A stretch of DNA of 64,000 nt from Casuarina equisetifolia (lineage: Eukaryota; Streptophyta; Magnoliopsida; Fagales; Casuarinaceae), in the NCBI GenBank assembly GCA_028551475.1, contig CM052355.1, positions 6,138,001 to 6,202,000 on the forward strand, written 5' to 3'. The translations under genes and the position numbers were made by a program. The notes beneath the pieces were generated by a model. That model did not search any database and had not been told where the DNA came from. It was given only the letters and a program-made list of their open reading frames with translations. This document shows positions 48,537 to 59,849 of the stretch, in pieces; the stretch's first letter is position 1; each line of letters opens with the position of its first letter.

Positions 48537-49219
48537 TGTTAGCTTATTTTGTAAGCTCATGTAATGTGGGCTTTATCAATGAGCATAAATAGTTCTCTTA
48601 TGAAGGTGTATTAATGTAATTAATATTGGTTCAGTTAATTAGACAGATTTTGACCTTAATTGCGAGTATGGTGCTAGCCAGTGTGGGCCTTAGTGCACTT
48701 TATAGAACTGTGATGAGTCAGGACTATTTAGTTAGCACGTGTTATGTTATATCGGCTAAGTCCCCCCTCTAGCTTAAATTATGTGCATTGGGCTCAGTAT
48801 ACGGAATCAATGTTGATGGTAGGGGTATAATGGTCATTTCATTGTAATCACTGTGCATGTACTGTTTACGTACTGTGCATGTACTGTTCACGTACTGTGC
48901 ATGCACTGTTCACGGACACTGTTCACAGTATCTGTTTTAAAAGAGAAATTCTATTCTCGGCTTTGTTATCCGAACAGTTCGAACAGAACACTCCCGACCA
49001 TATTTTGTTGATCTGATTCCGTTTTTGAGCTCCAGCTTCTCATCGGCTAGCACGATTAAGAAATAGAGGGTAAGATCTTAGCCAAGATCCTTCTATTAAG
49101 ATGCAGTCCCCTTCAGGTATGTTTTCTCGTTTTATTTATTCGATTTCAATTCATTATCAACTTATAATTGATGTTAGATCCTGGTTTGAGTCTCGTTTGA
49201 GACGTATAAGATTCCCACA
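48537..49219 (+). repeat. 5' LTR of copia element
   Basis: Begins TGTTAGCTTATTTTG and ends GATTCCCACA. 683 bases, same length and apparently same sequence as the right LTR. It includes seven copies of a (T/C)ACTGT(T/G)(T/C)A-type motif at about 48847-48930. Confidence 0.95.
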
Positions 49220-49221
49220 AG

Positions 49222-49233
49222 TGGTATCGGAGC
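49222..49233 (+). promoter_or_regulatory. primer-binding site, initiator-Met tRNA type
   Basis: TGGTATCGGAGC starts two bases after the LTR. It differs by one base from TGGTATCAGAGC, the usual plant copia site complementary to initiator methionine tRNA, which primes minus-strand DNA synthesis. Confidence 0.85.
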
Positions 49234-49656
49234 CTTTAGCATCAATTTGGGTTGAAAAATGAGTTTTAAAAACGAGTTTTTCACAATTTATATAAATCGG
49301 AAATTTCAAATTCCGATCTAGAACAAACCGGTGGGTATTTTTCAAAACAAACAGTGGATATGTAATCCTTGGACTCTCAGGAGTCCGTTGATATCTTATT
49401 TGGCCACCTTCAGTGAAGGTTTTGACCTCACGGGTACTGTTCATCAGTACTATTCATTCTTGGCCGAAGAGAAAAATTAAGATCTCTCTCATATTAGACG
49501 GATTTTTGTATAAAATCTGGTATCCATAGATTCGTGGTGGCCCGATCTACATTTTGGTAACTTTTGTGTTACCGGAAACGGCCAAGAAATGGCTGAAATC
49601 GGCGAAAACCCGCCGAAGAGAGAAACGGGTCTGTTTTGACCCGTTTTAAGGAAGAA

Positions 49657-49870
49657 GACGACACTGTTCAGTACTGTTTAAGTACTGTACGTGGGTACTG
49701 TTTAACTACTGTTCATAAGTACTGTTTAAGTACTGTTTGAAGTACTGTGCATAAATACTGTTTAGGCACTGTTTGAAAACACTGTTGACGGTACTGTACG
49801 TTTGGTACTATTTACGGTACTGTTCACATGTACTGTTCATAGGTACTGTTCACGAGTACTGTTTGACCGT
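49657..49870 (+). repeat. TACTGT-rich leader repeat
   Basis: About 16 copies of an imperfect 10-14-base unit built on TACTGTT(T/C)A, in the untranslated leader of the copia element between the primer site and gag. The same unit occurs in the LTR. Confidence 0.8.
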
Positions 49871-50534
49871 TGACCAAGTCAAATTTTTTTTTTTTTTTAT
49901 GCAATAAATTTATATGTGTGATGTGCATTTTGTTTCACACATTTGATATGGTAATTTTGTTATATGCATTATGATTTAGCATAAATTATATCATAAAGAA
50001 TTGCATACTATTTAATTACGCACATAATTTTTGAATAAATAGTATGTTATTTATGCAACACTTGGTTGTTGTTATTTTGTGTAATTCAATGACGAATGCC
50101 CCTCGTTGATTTGAGATTTGAATTACATATTTTGAAGTGAGAAATATTTTGATTTAAATCCGCGGTACAAGTTGGTCTTGTGATTTAGTTAGGTTGTGAC
50201 TACCAAAGTGGCACAACTTGATTGAGTTATGGGATTTCTATTTTGTGCTGAAGTAGGATTTCTTCAGTTCTAGTGTATGGTTATACTCCCAACGGAGGTG
50301 ACTATGTATTGGAATTTGAAGAATAACATAGTTTGTATGTGTGAGTTTCGCTGATCCAAGTAGTCTATACACCCAAAGGTGGTGGACTATGAGGATGTGG
50401 TATTGGCTCATGACTACTACTATGTTGAGAGTGTTATAATTTTATGTCATTCGTTCAGCCCAAAGGTGTTTGAATGATAATGTAAGCTCTCATTTGGTTT
50501 ACTCACTAGATGCTAATTTTCTTTTGCATCGTTT

Positions 50535-51448
50535 TTGTTAGTCACCTTCTCTGTAAACAATGCTCAAGTCACTGTTGAGGTTCTTACTGGTGCTAATTAC
50601 AAGAAGTGGAAGGAAGATATCTTGTTTGCTGTGGAAGTAGCAGAAATTGATAGTGCTCTCAAAATGGATAAGCCTGTTGATTTGACTCCAGAGAGTACTG
50701 AGGAGCAGAGGCTTCACTATGCTAAATGGGAAAGATGTAATAAGTTTTGCCTTCTGACTATGAAGAGGACTATCCAGGAACACCTTAAGTGTGATTATCC
50801 TGAGGAATGCATAGCTAAAGAATTTTTGAGGCTGTTTCACAACGCAACAGAGTGTCTTCTCATGCTGAGATAAGTTCATTGATGTAAGTTCTTTTCAGTA
50901 TGAGGTATAATGGAATTGAGAACATCAGAGATTATATTATGAGGATGGTGCAATATCATATGAGGCTTAAGGCTTTAGGAATGGTATTTTCTGAGCAGAG
51001 TATTGTGCATCAAGCTTTAATTAGCTTTCTTGCTGATTATACCATTATCAAAACATCCTATAACAACAGTGTACAGGATTGGACTGTTGATGATCTGATA
51101 GAGAAGCTTATAGCTGAAGATAGTAAGTTGAAGAATGAAAAGTCTCATTCAGCTTTGTTTTCTCAAGCTTCCAGTTCTAATAAAGGAAAGAGACCTTTAA
51201 ATCAGCCTCAGTGGGAGCAAAAAGTTAATCAGCCTCAGAGGGAGAAGAAAGTTAATCAACCTAACAACAAGGTCCCAGGAACTTCTAATTCTAATAATAA
51301 TAACAGGTTGGCAGTAAACATGAAGAATATTCAATGTTTATTCTGCAAGAAAATGGGACATATGAGGAAAAACTGCTACAAGTTTAAGAAATGGTTAGCT
51401 AAGCGTCAGGGTAAAGGGGTTCATAAACAGGAGGAAGCCAAACCCTGA
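50535..51448 (+). pseudogene. copia gag, interrupted
   Basis: Two open pieces. The first, 50535-50873, has no in-frame ATG near its start and carries the gag helical region (GANYKKWKEDILFAVEV, WERCNKFCLLTMKRTI); it is lost to a frameshift in a run of T near 50822. The second, 50900-51448, resumes MRYNGIENIRDYIMRMV and carries the zinc knuckle CLFCKKMGHMRKNC (nucleic-acid binding) and a Lys-rich tail. A stop codon also lies between the two pieces in the frame that would link them. As it stands this copy cannot make full-length capsid protein. Confidence 0.85.
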
Positions 51449-51450
51449 TG

Positions 51451-54400
51451 AAAAATACCTTTATGTTGGGAACAACCAGAAAGTGGAAGTAGAGCTTGTT
51501 GGAGATGTCATCCTTCTTTTGGATAGTGGTTTTAGGATGACTTTGAGTAGAACTTTTTATGTATCGTCGTTTAGACGGAATTTGGTTTCACTTTCTGTAC
51601 TTGACAGTTCTGGATATGTATTTGAATTTAAGAACACCGTTGTGACAATATTTTATAATGCAAATGTAATTGGAAGTTGTGTTATGTCGAATGGCTTGTA
51701 CAGATTGGTTTTATCTCCACATGAAATTTATGTTACTTCTACTATTGACAAAAGTGTTTCCAAAAGACCTATGACTAAGGACTTGTCTTACACCTTGTGG
51801 CACAAGAGACTTGGCCATATTTCTAGAGATAGAGTGGACGGGTTGATCAAATCCAATATTTTACCTGCTCTTAATAATGATCTGGAGATTTGTGTAGACT
51901 GTTGTAGAGGTAAGCTAATCAAGATAAAGAAGAAAAAGGCAGCTCATAATTCTGAATTGTTAGAAGTGATTCACATTGATATCAGTGGTCCCTATCGAGT
52001 TACTTTGTGTGGTAATGCATATTTCATTACATTTATTGATGATTTCTCTCGTTATGGATATGTTTACTTAATTAAGGAAAAATCTGAATCACTTGAGAAA
52101 TTCAAAGTGTTCAGAACTGAGGTTGAAAAGCAGTCAGGGAAAAGTATAAAGAGTGTTAGATCTGATCGGGGTGGTGAATATTATGGCAGACATGGTGATG
52201 TAGGCCAGATTATGGGTCCATTTGCTCAATATTTACAGAATTCTGGGATAGTTGGACAGTTTACTATGCCTGGAAGCCCCGAACAGAACGGTGTAGCTGA
52301 AAGGCGAAACCGTACTCTCATGGAGATGGTTAGATGTATGATGAGTAGAACTAATCTACCTCTTTTTCTATGGGGAGAAGCTTTGAAGACTGCTATGTAT
52401 ATTCTCAATCGTGTTCCTACTAAGGCTGTGCCATTAACTCCTTTTGAATTATTTACGAGACGCAAACCTAGCCTGAATCATCTAAAGGTTTGGGGATGCC
52501 CTGTAGAGGTCCGGTTATATAACCCAACATTAGGCAAGTTGGATTCTAGAACAGTCAGATGTTATTTTGTGTCTTATCCAGACTATTCTAAAGGGTATCG
52601 ATTTTATAACCCTACTAGAGGTGCTAGAATTGTTGAATCCTTAACAGCTAAGTTTCTGGAACTTGATGTTGCAGAAAGCGGTACTAGTTCTCTAGTTATA
52701 GAGAATAGTAATGATGTTGATATGAGTATACCGTTTCCTCTATCTATTCAGTTAGATGCAGTTGTGCAGGAACCTGCTGTTGGTACAACTTCTGTAGAGG
52801 TTCCACTTGTTCAGAATCAGGATATAGAGATTCCTCCTCTTAGGAGATCTAACAGGGAGAAAAGACCTGCTATTCATCCTGATTATTTGGTTTATCTTGG
52901 AGAGCATGACTATGACATCGGTATTATTGAGGATCCAGTGACTTATACTCAAGCTGTTTCTAGCCCTCAATCTGATTTTTGGAAAGATGCCATGAGAGAT
53001 GAAATGCAGTCTATGAAGCAAAATCATGTTTGGGATCTAGTAGAGTTACCTAAGAAATGCAAGCCCATTGGTTGTAAGTGGGTGTTTAAGACTAAGAAAG
53101 ATTCCAAAGGAAAGATAGAAAGGTATAAGGCCAGATTAGTTGCCAAGGGATTCACTCAAAGAGATGGAATTGATTATAATGAGACATTCTCACCAGTTTC
53201 ATCTAAGGATTCTTTTAGGGTGATAATGGCTTTAGTAGCGCATTTTGATATGGAGTTGCTACAGATGGATGTTAAAACAGCTTTTCTAAATGGGGATCTT
53301 GATGAACAGGTCTATATGCTTCAACCAGAGGGTTTTGCAGAAGGTAATTCTGATGAACTTGTTTGTAGACTTAAAAAGTCGATTTATGGTCTTAAACAAG
53401 CTTCTAGACAGTGGTATTTGAAGTTTGACACTTATATTACATCTTGCGGTTTTGTTGAAAACCTTGTTGATCATTGTATATACACTAAGGTCAGTGGGAG
53501 TACGCCGATTTTCTTGATCCTTTATGTGGATGATATCTTGCTTGCATGCAAAGATATGGCGTTACTTCAAGAAACTAAAAGACTTTTATCTTTAGAGTTT
53601 GATATGAAGGACCTTGGTGAAGCATCTTTTGTCCTAGGCATTGAGATCTTTAGAGATCGTTCACGCCGTATTTTGGGTCTTTCTCAGAAGACATACATTG
53701 ATCGTGTGTTAGCTAGATTTAATATGCAAGATTGCAAACCTGGCAATGTTCCTGTTCTTAAGGGTGAAAAGCTACACTTGATGCAATGTCCTATAAATGA
53801 TGCTGAGAAAGAATTGATGAAAAATATACCATATGCTTCAGCAGTTGGCAGTTTTATGTATGCACAGGTTTGTACAAGACCTGATATTGCCTTTGCTACT
53901 GGACTTCTTGGTAGATTTCAGTCTAACCCAGGTCATGATCATTGGGTTGCTGCCAAGAAGGTTATGAGGTACTTGAAAAGGACAAGAGATTATATGCTCA
54001 TGTACAGACATGTAGATAACTTACAATTAGTGAGTTATTCAGATTCAGATTATGCAGGCTGTTCTGATGATTTGAAGTCTACGTCTGGTTATGTTTTCAT
54101 GATGGCTGGTGGTGCAGTTTCATGGAAAAGTTCTAAGCAAACTATGGTCACGTCTTCCACTATGCACGCTGAGTTTATAGCTTGTTATGGAGCTTCCATA
54201 CAAGCTGTTTGGATGAAGAACCTCATAAGACAGATGATCTCACTTGATTTTATTGATCGGCCAATTCCGTTGTACTGTGACAATAGTCCAGCAGTGTTGT
54301 TTATAAATAACAACAAAAGTATTAAAGGGGCCAAACACATTGAGATCAAGTATTTGACTATTAAGGAGCTAGTTAAGAAAGGTGACATTACTGTAGAGCT

Positions 54401-54515
54401 AATTAGCACAGATGCTATGTTAGCTGACCCACTCACTAAAGGACTTGCTCCTGTAGTGTTTTCTAGACATGTTGTAAACATGGGACTAGTAGCGTCTTTG
54501 GATGCTTTTGTTTAG
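51451..54515 (+). CDS. copia pol: integrase, reverse transcriptase, RNase H (protease missing)
   Basis: The frame is open from just after the gag stop to TAG 54513-54515, about 1020 codons, with no ATG at its head, so it is a polyprotein segment without its own start. In order: GAG pre-integrase zinc region (LWHKRLGHIS, CVDCCRGK) near 51795-51915; integrase catalytic D, D, E (HIDISGPY, SDRGGEY, GSPEQNGVAERRN) at about 51970-52310; reverse transcriptase (ARLVAKGFTQRDGIDY, QMDVKTAFLNG, LYVDDILLA) at about 53110-53760; and RNase H (YSDSDYAGC, SSTMHAEF, CDNSPAV) at about 54030-54300. The aspartic protease active-site block normally between gag and this region is absent, and the reading frame differs from gag. 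Confidence 0.9.
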
Positions 54516-55100
54516 TGAGAGTTATTGTTCTATGATATTTTGTTATGTAGTAAACTTTGTTTTACTTATATTGCCTGTTATATATTGTTTTCATAGAACA
54601 TGTATTTCTGTAAGACAGGTATTAAAGACTTAAGGGATGTGCAACCTTAAGCATTTGGCTGGGGCATTTATTGATAAGCCATATTTAGATGTCTTGTAGC
54701 ACTTAAATTTATACTCGAGTATTACAAACAAGACATATTGGTTCATTAGAACCTTTATATAGTTCTCCGATGACTGTATGTCAATGACTGTGTATGTCGA
54801 TTTTAGGGAGAACTGGGACTGACAAGAAAGATAACACATAAGGTTATTTACCTAGTGTTATTTGTTTGCCACACTACCATACTCAATCCATGTCAGTAGA
54901 GTGGATAGCCCTTATGACTATGGATAATGCTGTGTCTTTTAATTGGCATAGTTAATGCTATGATCTGAGGGTTTTGAAGCTTTATGGGACCGGATTTGTA
55001 ATAAGGAACTGTCGTTGGACCAATATAAAACCTTTTTGAAATTATTTTCATATATAACTTATATTAGTATTATTTTTATTTTATGCACATTGATACGCCC

Positions 55101-55111
55101 AAGTGGGAGAT
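55101..55111 (+). promoter_or_regulatory. polypurine tract
   Basis: AAGTGGGAGAT directly precedes the right LTR; it primes plus-strand DNA synthesis in LTR elements. The same sequence, inverted, occurs at 63446-63456 in the second element. Confidence 0.85.
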
Positions 55112-55794
55112 TGTTAGCTTATTTTGTAAGCTCATGTAATGTGGGCTTTATCAATGAGCATAAATAGTTCTCTTATGAAGGTGTATTAATGTAATTAATA
55201 TTGGTTCAGTTAATTAGACAGATTTTGACCTTAATTGCGAGTATGGTGCTAGCCAGTGTGGGCCTTAGTGCACTTTATAGAACTGTGATGAGTCAGGACT
55301 ATTTAGTTAGCACGTGTTATGTTATATCGGCTAAGTCCCCCCTCTAGCTTAAATTATGTGCATTGGGCTCAGTATACGGAATCAATGTTGATGGTAGGGG
55401 TATAATGGTCATTTCATTGTAATCACTGTGCATGTACTGTTTACGTACTGTGCATGTACTGTTCACGTACTGTGCATGCACTGTTCACGGACACTGTTCA
55501 CAGTATCTGTTTTAAAAGAGAAATTCTATTCTCGGCTTTGTTATCCGAACAGTTCGAACAGAACACTCCCGACCATATTTTGTTGATCTGATTCCGTTTT
55601 TGAGCTCCAGCTTCTCATCGGCTAGCACGATTAAGAAATAGAGGGTAAGATCTTAGCCAAGATCCTTCTATTAAGATGCAGTCCCCTTCAGGTATGTTTT
55701 CTCGTTTTATTTATTCGATTTCAATTCATTATCAACTTATAATTGATGTTAGATCCTGGTTTGAGTCTCGTTTGAGACGTATAAGATTCCCACA
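55112..55794 (+). repeat. 3' LTR of copia element
   Basis: 683 bases, TGTTAGCTTATTTTG to GATTCCCACA, followed by the target duplication GTGGG. Confidence 0.95.
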
Positions 55795-55904
55795 GTGGGT
55801 TCTTACGATTCGATTTGTCTAAGAACCTGCACCAAAAAGACAAATTCCTAACAAGTTTAAGACAATATACAAATTATTTCCTGAACCTAATGATGGCCGG
55901 CTAA

Positions 55905-57586
55905 GAAACGTGTGCCTGAAGTAACATTGAAACAAAATTTATTCCTGAACAGCTCCGAAATATTATATTATTCCTTTCATGCCAGAATGTGCTTTTTTAT
56001 CAGCCCTGCTCCACTTTTTCTCCACCCATTTGAGGATCAGGGGAAAGCATGCATAAAAATTGTTTAGTTTGCTTTCTTATCACTTATAACAATATTAACA
56101 AAAATAAAAAGATGTTCTTTCGTCAGCAAGCGAACACCGTTCACCCCCTTTAGATAAAGCATTACCTAGAGATTGTCTGCCATGACGTTGCTGTTCAAAA
56201 CAGTGTTTTTGACTTCTTTTGGTGTAATTTTGGGTGGTTTCGCTTAACCAAAAGCAGGGTGGTTGGCTCAGCTTTGCTCGAAAATTCTGACCGGAATGTC
56301 ATTTCAACACTCCCATTGAAGATTCCTTCTACGTCTATGTCTATGGTGCCGGGTTTCTTAGCTATCCAATCCGGTGAAAGCTTCAAGGATCACGTAGATG
56401 GTTCATTCACACATGTTCCCATGGATAAGATACGACGTTCCATAAAAATCAAAGTTGGCCATTCGTAGGTGTGCAAAATTGGAATAACACTTTTTAGGTA
56501 ACGATCTGATCAAGCTGTTTGGTGGCCAGTTTGTTTGTATTTGAGACTTTGGTCTGGGATTGACTCATTAACAGTTGGCTCAAGATCATCAAACGGATTA
56601 GGACGCTTTCATCACTATCCAGGGATGTAGACTGGCGAAACTTGTTATTCATGTGTGACAAAGGCAGGAAAGAATTTTCACATTCTTAGCTAGACTTAGG
56701 TGTGTGAACTGAAATTGGGTTGGTCCAGCTTTAGACTCGACAAGTGATGTATTCTGGTCTATGCACGAACCTGAAATTCTAAGGAAAGGGATGGCTTTGA
56801 GTCTTCTTTGACTGGTCCCTTCCCTAAACATCAAAAGTACCTTAACCTATCTTCTAGAAATGTCTTGAGAATATCTTCCCTCTCTGTCCTTTCGAAAATA
56901 TGAAAGTACTCTGTTGTTCCATGGTCACAGCACTCTAGGTGGTTCCTGCTTTGTAATTGAGAATGTCTTCTTCTTCTTCTTCTTTTATTTATTTTTTCTA
57001 TTTTTAGGGTTGTGCTTCGCGAATAGTGAACATGGCACATACAATATATATGATGTGATATGTAACTCATGAGAAGCAGTATGGTTGTTTACCTCAATAT
57101 CATGAAATCACCAAATGAATTTCTTATGGCTGGTTGACTAGATCTTGCCAGCATTGATGGCAGCCACGAGATTAAAAAACTTAGAACAATAAAAAAATGC
57201 TCGAAGCCATGGCTGATGTTGTAAGAAAACGAAAAATGAAGTTCAAAATTAGCTGTATGGGCGATGCTTCTAAAGGACGCCCTGCCCCACGTTTAGAGTT
57301 TTTCCTCTCTGTCATGGATTCAAAGTCAAAACTCTAGATCTTGATGTTCACACTGTGTGAAACCCACAGACTCAACTCGTCCAAGCCATCTGATTTCAGA
57401 TATAAAATGACCCCATCAGTCCCCTTCCCCACATAATCCTTCTCCCTTTCTTCTTTCCAAGTGACCTTGGAATTCTATTTCCTTCTGTCCTTTCGTCAGA
57501 GCAGAGACTGCATTCCTCCCCCATCTGACACTCTGATTCTAAACACAGTTGGTGAGCTTCTGTTGCCTCCAATACAATCGGATAAT
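55905..57586. other. intergenic, no supported gene
   Basis: AT-rich DNA with a CTT repeat near 56967-56985. Short frames at 56195-56468 on both strands have no recognisable domain. The last part is the 5' flank of the small-protein gene at 57587. Confidence 0.5.
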
Positions 57587-57796
57587 ATGGAAGCTGGACA
57601 GCAGACCCCGTTGAGATCGCTAGCAAGGATTCCTCCAAAGAGAGGTCAGGTTAAGATCAGGATATTTAAAGAGTTGGCGAATGGAGTAAAGGCTGCAGTG
57701 ACAATGCTTGCGAAGATATTTTGCTGCTTCGGAGACTCGGCAGCGACTGCCCCGCAACCAAACTCCTGTACTTCAGAGGGAGATTGCAATTCCTGA
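57587..57796 (+). CDS. small protein with a PPKRGQVKIRIFKEL motif, 69 aa
   Basis: ATG 57587 (MEAGQQTPLRSLARIPPKRG) opens 69 codons ending TGA 57794-57796. The core PPKRGQVKIRIFKELANGV is basic and amphipathic. It is shared in pattern with the gene at 59407 (LPPLRGRIKEKIFKDLVEC). Similar short proteins with a P-P-x-R-G-x-[IV]-K-x-[KR]-IF-[KG]-[ED]-L pattern occur across angiosperms, but I know no function. The frame is open upstream (from about 57461) without an earlier in-frame ATG. Confidence 0.65.
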   Translation: MEAGQQTPLRSLARIPPKRGQVKIRIFKELANGVKAAVTMLAKIFCCFGDSAATAPQPNSCTSEGDCNS

Positions 57797-58364
57797 CCCC
57801 GGTGATCGACTCATCTATTAGTATTCTTGGTACAATTGCTTAGTTGGGAATTGAGGCGGTTGTAAATGGGATTTGGGATTTGTCCTTATACTTGATAATT
57901 CCAGGTTTTTCTTCTGGAATTTCAGCTGATTGTCTATGACAAAGAAAGGATATTGCAATTTCACTTTTCGGATCCTTGAAAAATACTGAAGGTAGGTTAG
58001 GGTTTGAGTGGGGATGAAAATGATGCAGCAGAATCCCCTGTTTTATCCTTCTTTTCGTTTTGTTCTTTTGTGTTTTCTTAAGAGTTCCCAGGGTGTTCTT
58101 TGCATACAGATACATAAAGTCCGTATTGATTATGATATGATAATAGCCATTTGTTGTTAGTTTTGGTTTCTTTCTCTGGTTTTGAGAATCGATGCTGCCT
58201 AGATAAATTACTGCAAGAAGCCCCTGCCTATTTTGTTCGCACTACATTGTGGAAGTACCGATTCTACATTGGGCCCTGCCTATTTTCTCAGGTGGTAAGC
58301 ACTGCCACGTTTCGAGAATGTAGGCTGTTCAGAGAGATGGTCGCCTGCCATTTTGGACTTTGAC

Positions 58365-58411
<47 letters not shown>

Positions 58412-59406
58412 TTGGATGCCGATCCTAGTAATACTCACTCGTACAGACGAAGTCCGACTATGTGGTACATTGAGACACGACACTGAGAACCAGCCATAAA
58501 TTATTAGAAAGCATGTAGCTCAATGCAAGAACAGACTCTGATTAGAATCTCCTTAACATATCTCATGTTGATGTAAAATGTAGCATAAGCAGGCATTGAA
58601 TGGCATGTGCATGTAGCCATAGTCGTGTGCTAATGCAAACTGGCCTTTTTAAACGGTTCACTCCTGTATAAACAGGCATGCATTTTTGCATTATTAGGAT
58701 CCACGCCCTTAGATCTCGCGCTGGTAATAGGAAGTTTTAGCATGCATGAGTAGCACTGGTAGGTGTGCAGGGTTTCGGTTCCTGGCATTCCACAAAAAGG
58801 GGCCTAACTTCCAAATCTAAGGGTTACTGCTGAAAATCAGAGCAATATTTTGGTGTCTTTCTTTAGCAGTAAAAGATTACCAGACTCAGTAAATGAAGGT
58901 GTTAAGTACAAAGAACTTTCTTGATATCTGAACTTGGTCCGCTTGGTTTCCGCAACTCTTCAGGTTTAGGTTTAGGTTTACGTTCTTCATGGGTCCAGTT
59001 TGTGTTCCTTAACTTTATAGCCATTCTTTTCTGGGTTCCTTTGCTGATTTGGTCTGCTTTTTGGGGTCCCCCAGATAACGTGAGCTTCGTTTACAGAAAA
59101 CGCCTCCCCCATATCATATCGGTTTATCTGTTATAAAAATATGCGTTCACACTGTGCATCAAACTTGTTTCCTAGAAAATTGGTCCATGTTGCCACAGAC
59201 TATGCTATTAAAAAATGTTAGTGTTCACACACGGCTCCTCTGCTAGACTTGATATATTCAAACCGATTCCAGCTGCTCTCTCACTGTCAGTCCCACCAAA
59301 ACCAACTATGTTTTACTCTAGTCTTTCTGGTTTCTTCTTTACGACTGACTTGGAACCACTGCTCTTTCTTTTACAAGAGCATCCATTGTCCAAACAGATC
59401 ATAGCC
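57797..59406. other. intergenic, no supported gene
   Basis: Separates the two related small genes. It contains a GA microsatellite at 58367-58408. Open frames here have no recognisable domain. Confidence 0.5.
58367..58408. repeat. GA microsatellite
   Basis: About 21 uninterrupted GA units. Confidence 0.9.
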
Positions 59407-59613
59407 ATGGAAAATGAAACAAACAAGCCAGAGGCAAGAGAAAAGGCTTCGCTTCCTCCACTGAGAGGTCGGATCAAAGAAAAGATATTCAAGGACCTTG
59501 TTGAATGTGCGATCTTCATGACAATAGGAGGACCAGGGAAAAGAAGCGAAGAATACGGTGGTCAAGCCTCGGCCTGCAATCTCTCTTCTGACGGCAAAAA
59601 AAAGGTTGAGTAG
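59407..59613 (+). CDS. small protein with an LPPLRGRIKEKIFKDL motif, 68 aa
   Basis: ATG 59407 (MENETNKPEAREKASLPPLR) opens 68 codons ending TAG. The motif LPPLRGRIKEKIFKDLVEC aligns with PPKRGQVKIRIFKELANGV of the gene at 57587, at nearly the same place in a protein of the same size, so they are diverged tandem paralogues. The tails differ: this one is Gly/Ser/Lys-rich and lacks the Cys-Cys pair of the other. Function unknown; probably a small cytosolic or organelle-associated protein. Confidence 0.65.
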   Translation: MENETNKPEAREKASLPPLRGRIKEKIFKDLVECAIFMTIGGPGKRSEEYGGQASACNLSSDGKKKVE

Positions 59614-59849
59614 AAGTCAGGGGCATCGTATTTCAGCGTGTTAGAAAGTTATTAAGGTTAATGGTATCACGGTGTGGCTGGCCTGTTTTTAGCCAACTAC
59701 TTCATTTCCTTTTTAATCAGCCAAGTTTATTAGATGGCAACATTTTATTTTCCATAACAAAACACGTTATCTTTCCTGCTTTCAGAAAGTTATTGCAGTA
59801 GACGTATTTTGACTCTTTTGGTTGTATTTTTGGGTAAATCGCCGTGCCC
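59614..59849. other. 3' flank
   Basis: Short AT-rich region after the small-protein gene; nothing recognised. Confidence 0.5.

Larger units (their letters stand above)
48537..55794 (+). mobile_element. Ty1/copia LTR retrotransposon, structurally complete, young
   Basis: The element spans 7258 bases with two 683-base LTRs, a 5-base target duplication GTGGG (48532-48536 and 55795-55799), a primer-binding site right after the left LTR, and a polypurine tract before the right LTR. Domain order (gag with CCHC knuckle, integrase, reverse transcriptase, RNase H) is that of copia. The two LTRs look identical by eye, so the insertion is recent. However, gag is interrupted and the aspartic protease segment is missing, so this copy is probably not autonomous. 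Confidence 0.95.
47988..55904 (+). pseudogene. putative small secreted-protein gene split by a copia element
   Basis: Proposed exons: 47988-48173, 48272-48451 and 48516-48536, the last continuing at 55800-55904 beyond the retrotransposon and one copy of its target duplication. All introns have GT-AG borders and phase 0. ATG 47988 begins MALSGKAAICFLSAAALLLL, a strong signal peptide or anchor. The middle exon is Lys-, Ser- and Thr-rich (TKTSDLISTNSTSSTDENQ). The frame in the last exon is open for seven codons, is broken by the element inside a Gly codon, and is open again for 34 codons on the far side to a TAA. The coherence of phase on both sides is the main evidence. The family is unknown, and exon 2's acceptor (AAG|GCA at 48271) is a choice among several. 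Confidence 0.4.

Noticed and set aside
50538-50879. Minus-strand frame over copia gag
   Set aside because: It is the antisense of a clearly coding gag piece.
51511-51530. DSG in pol read as the protease active site
   Set aside because: It sits after the protease, just before the TFYVSSFRRNLVS strand that precedes the pre-integrase domain; the usual DSG-A/G-x-H context is lacking.
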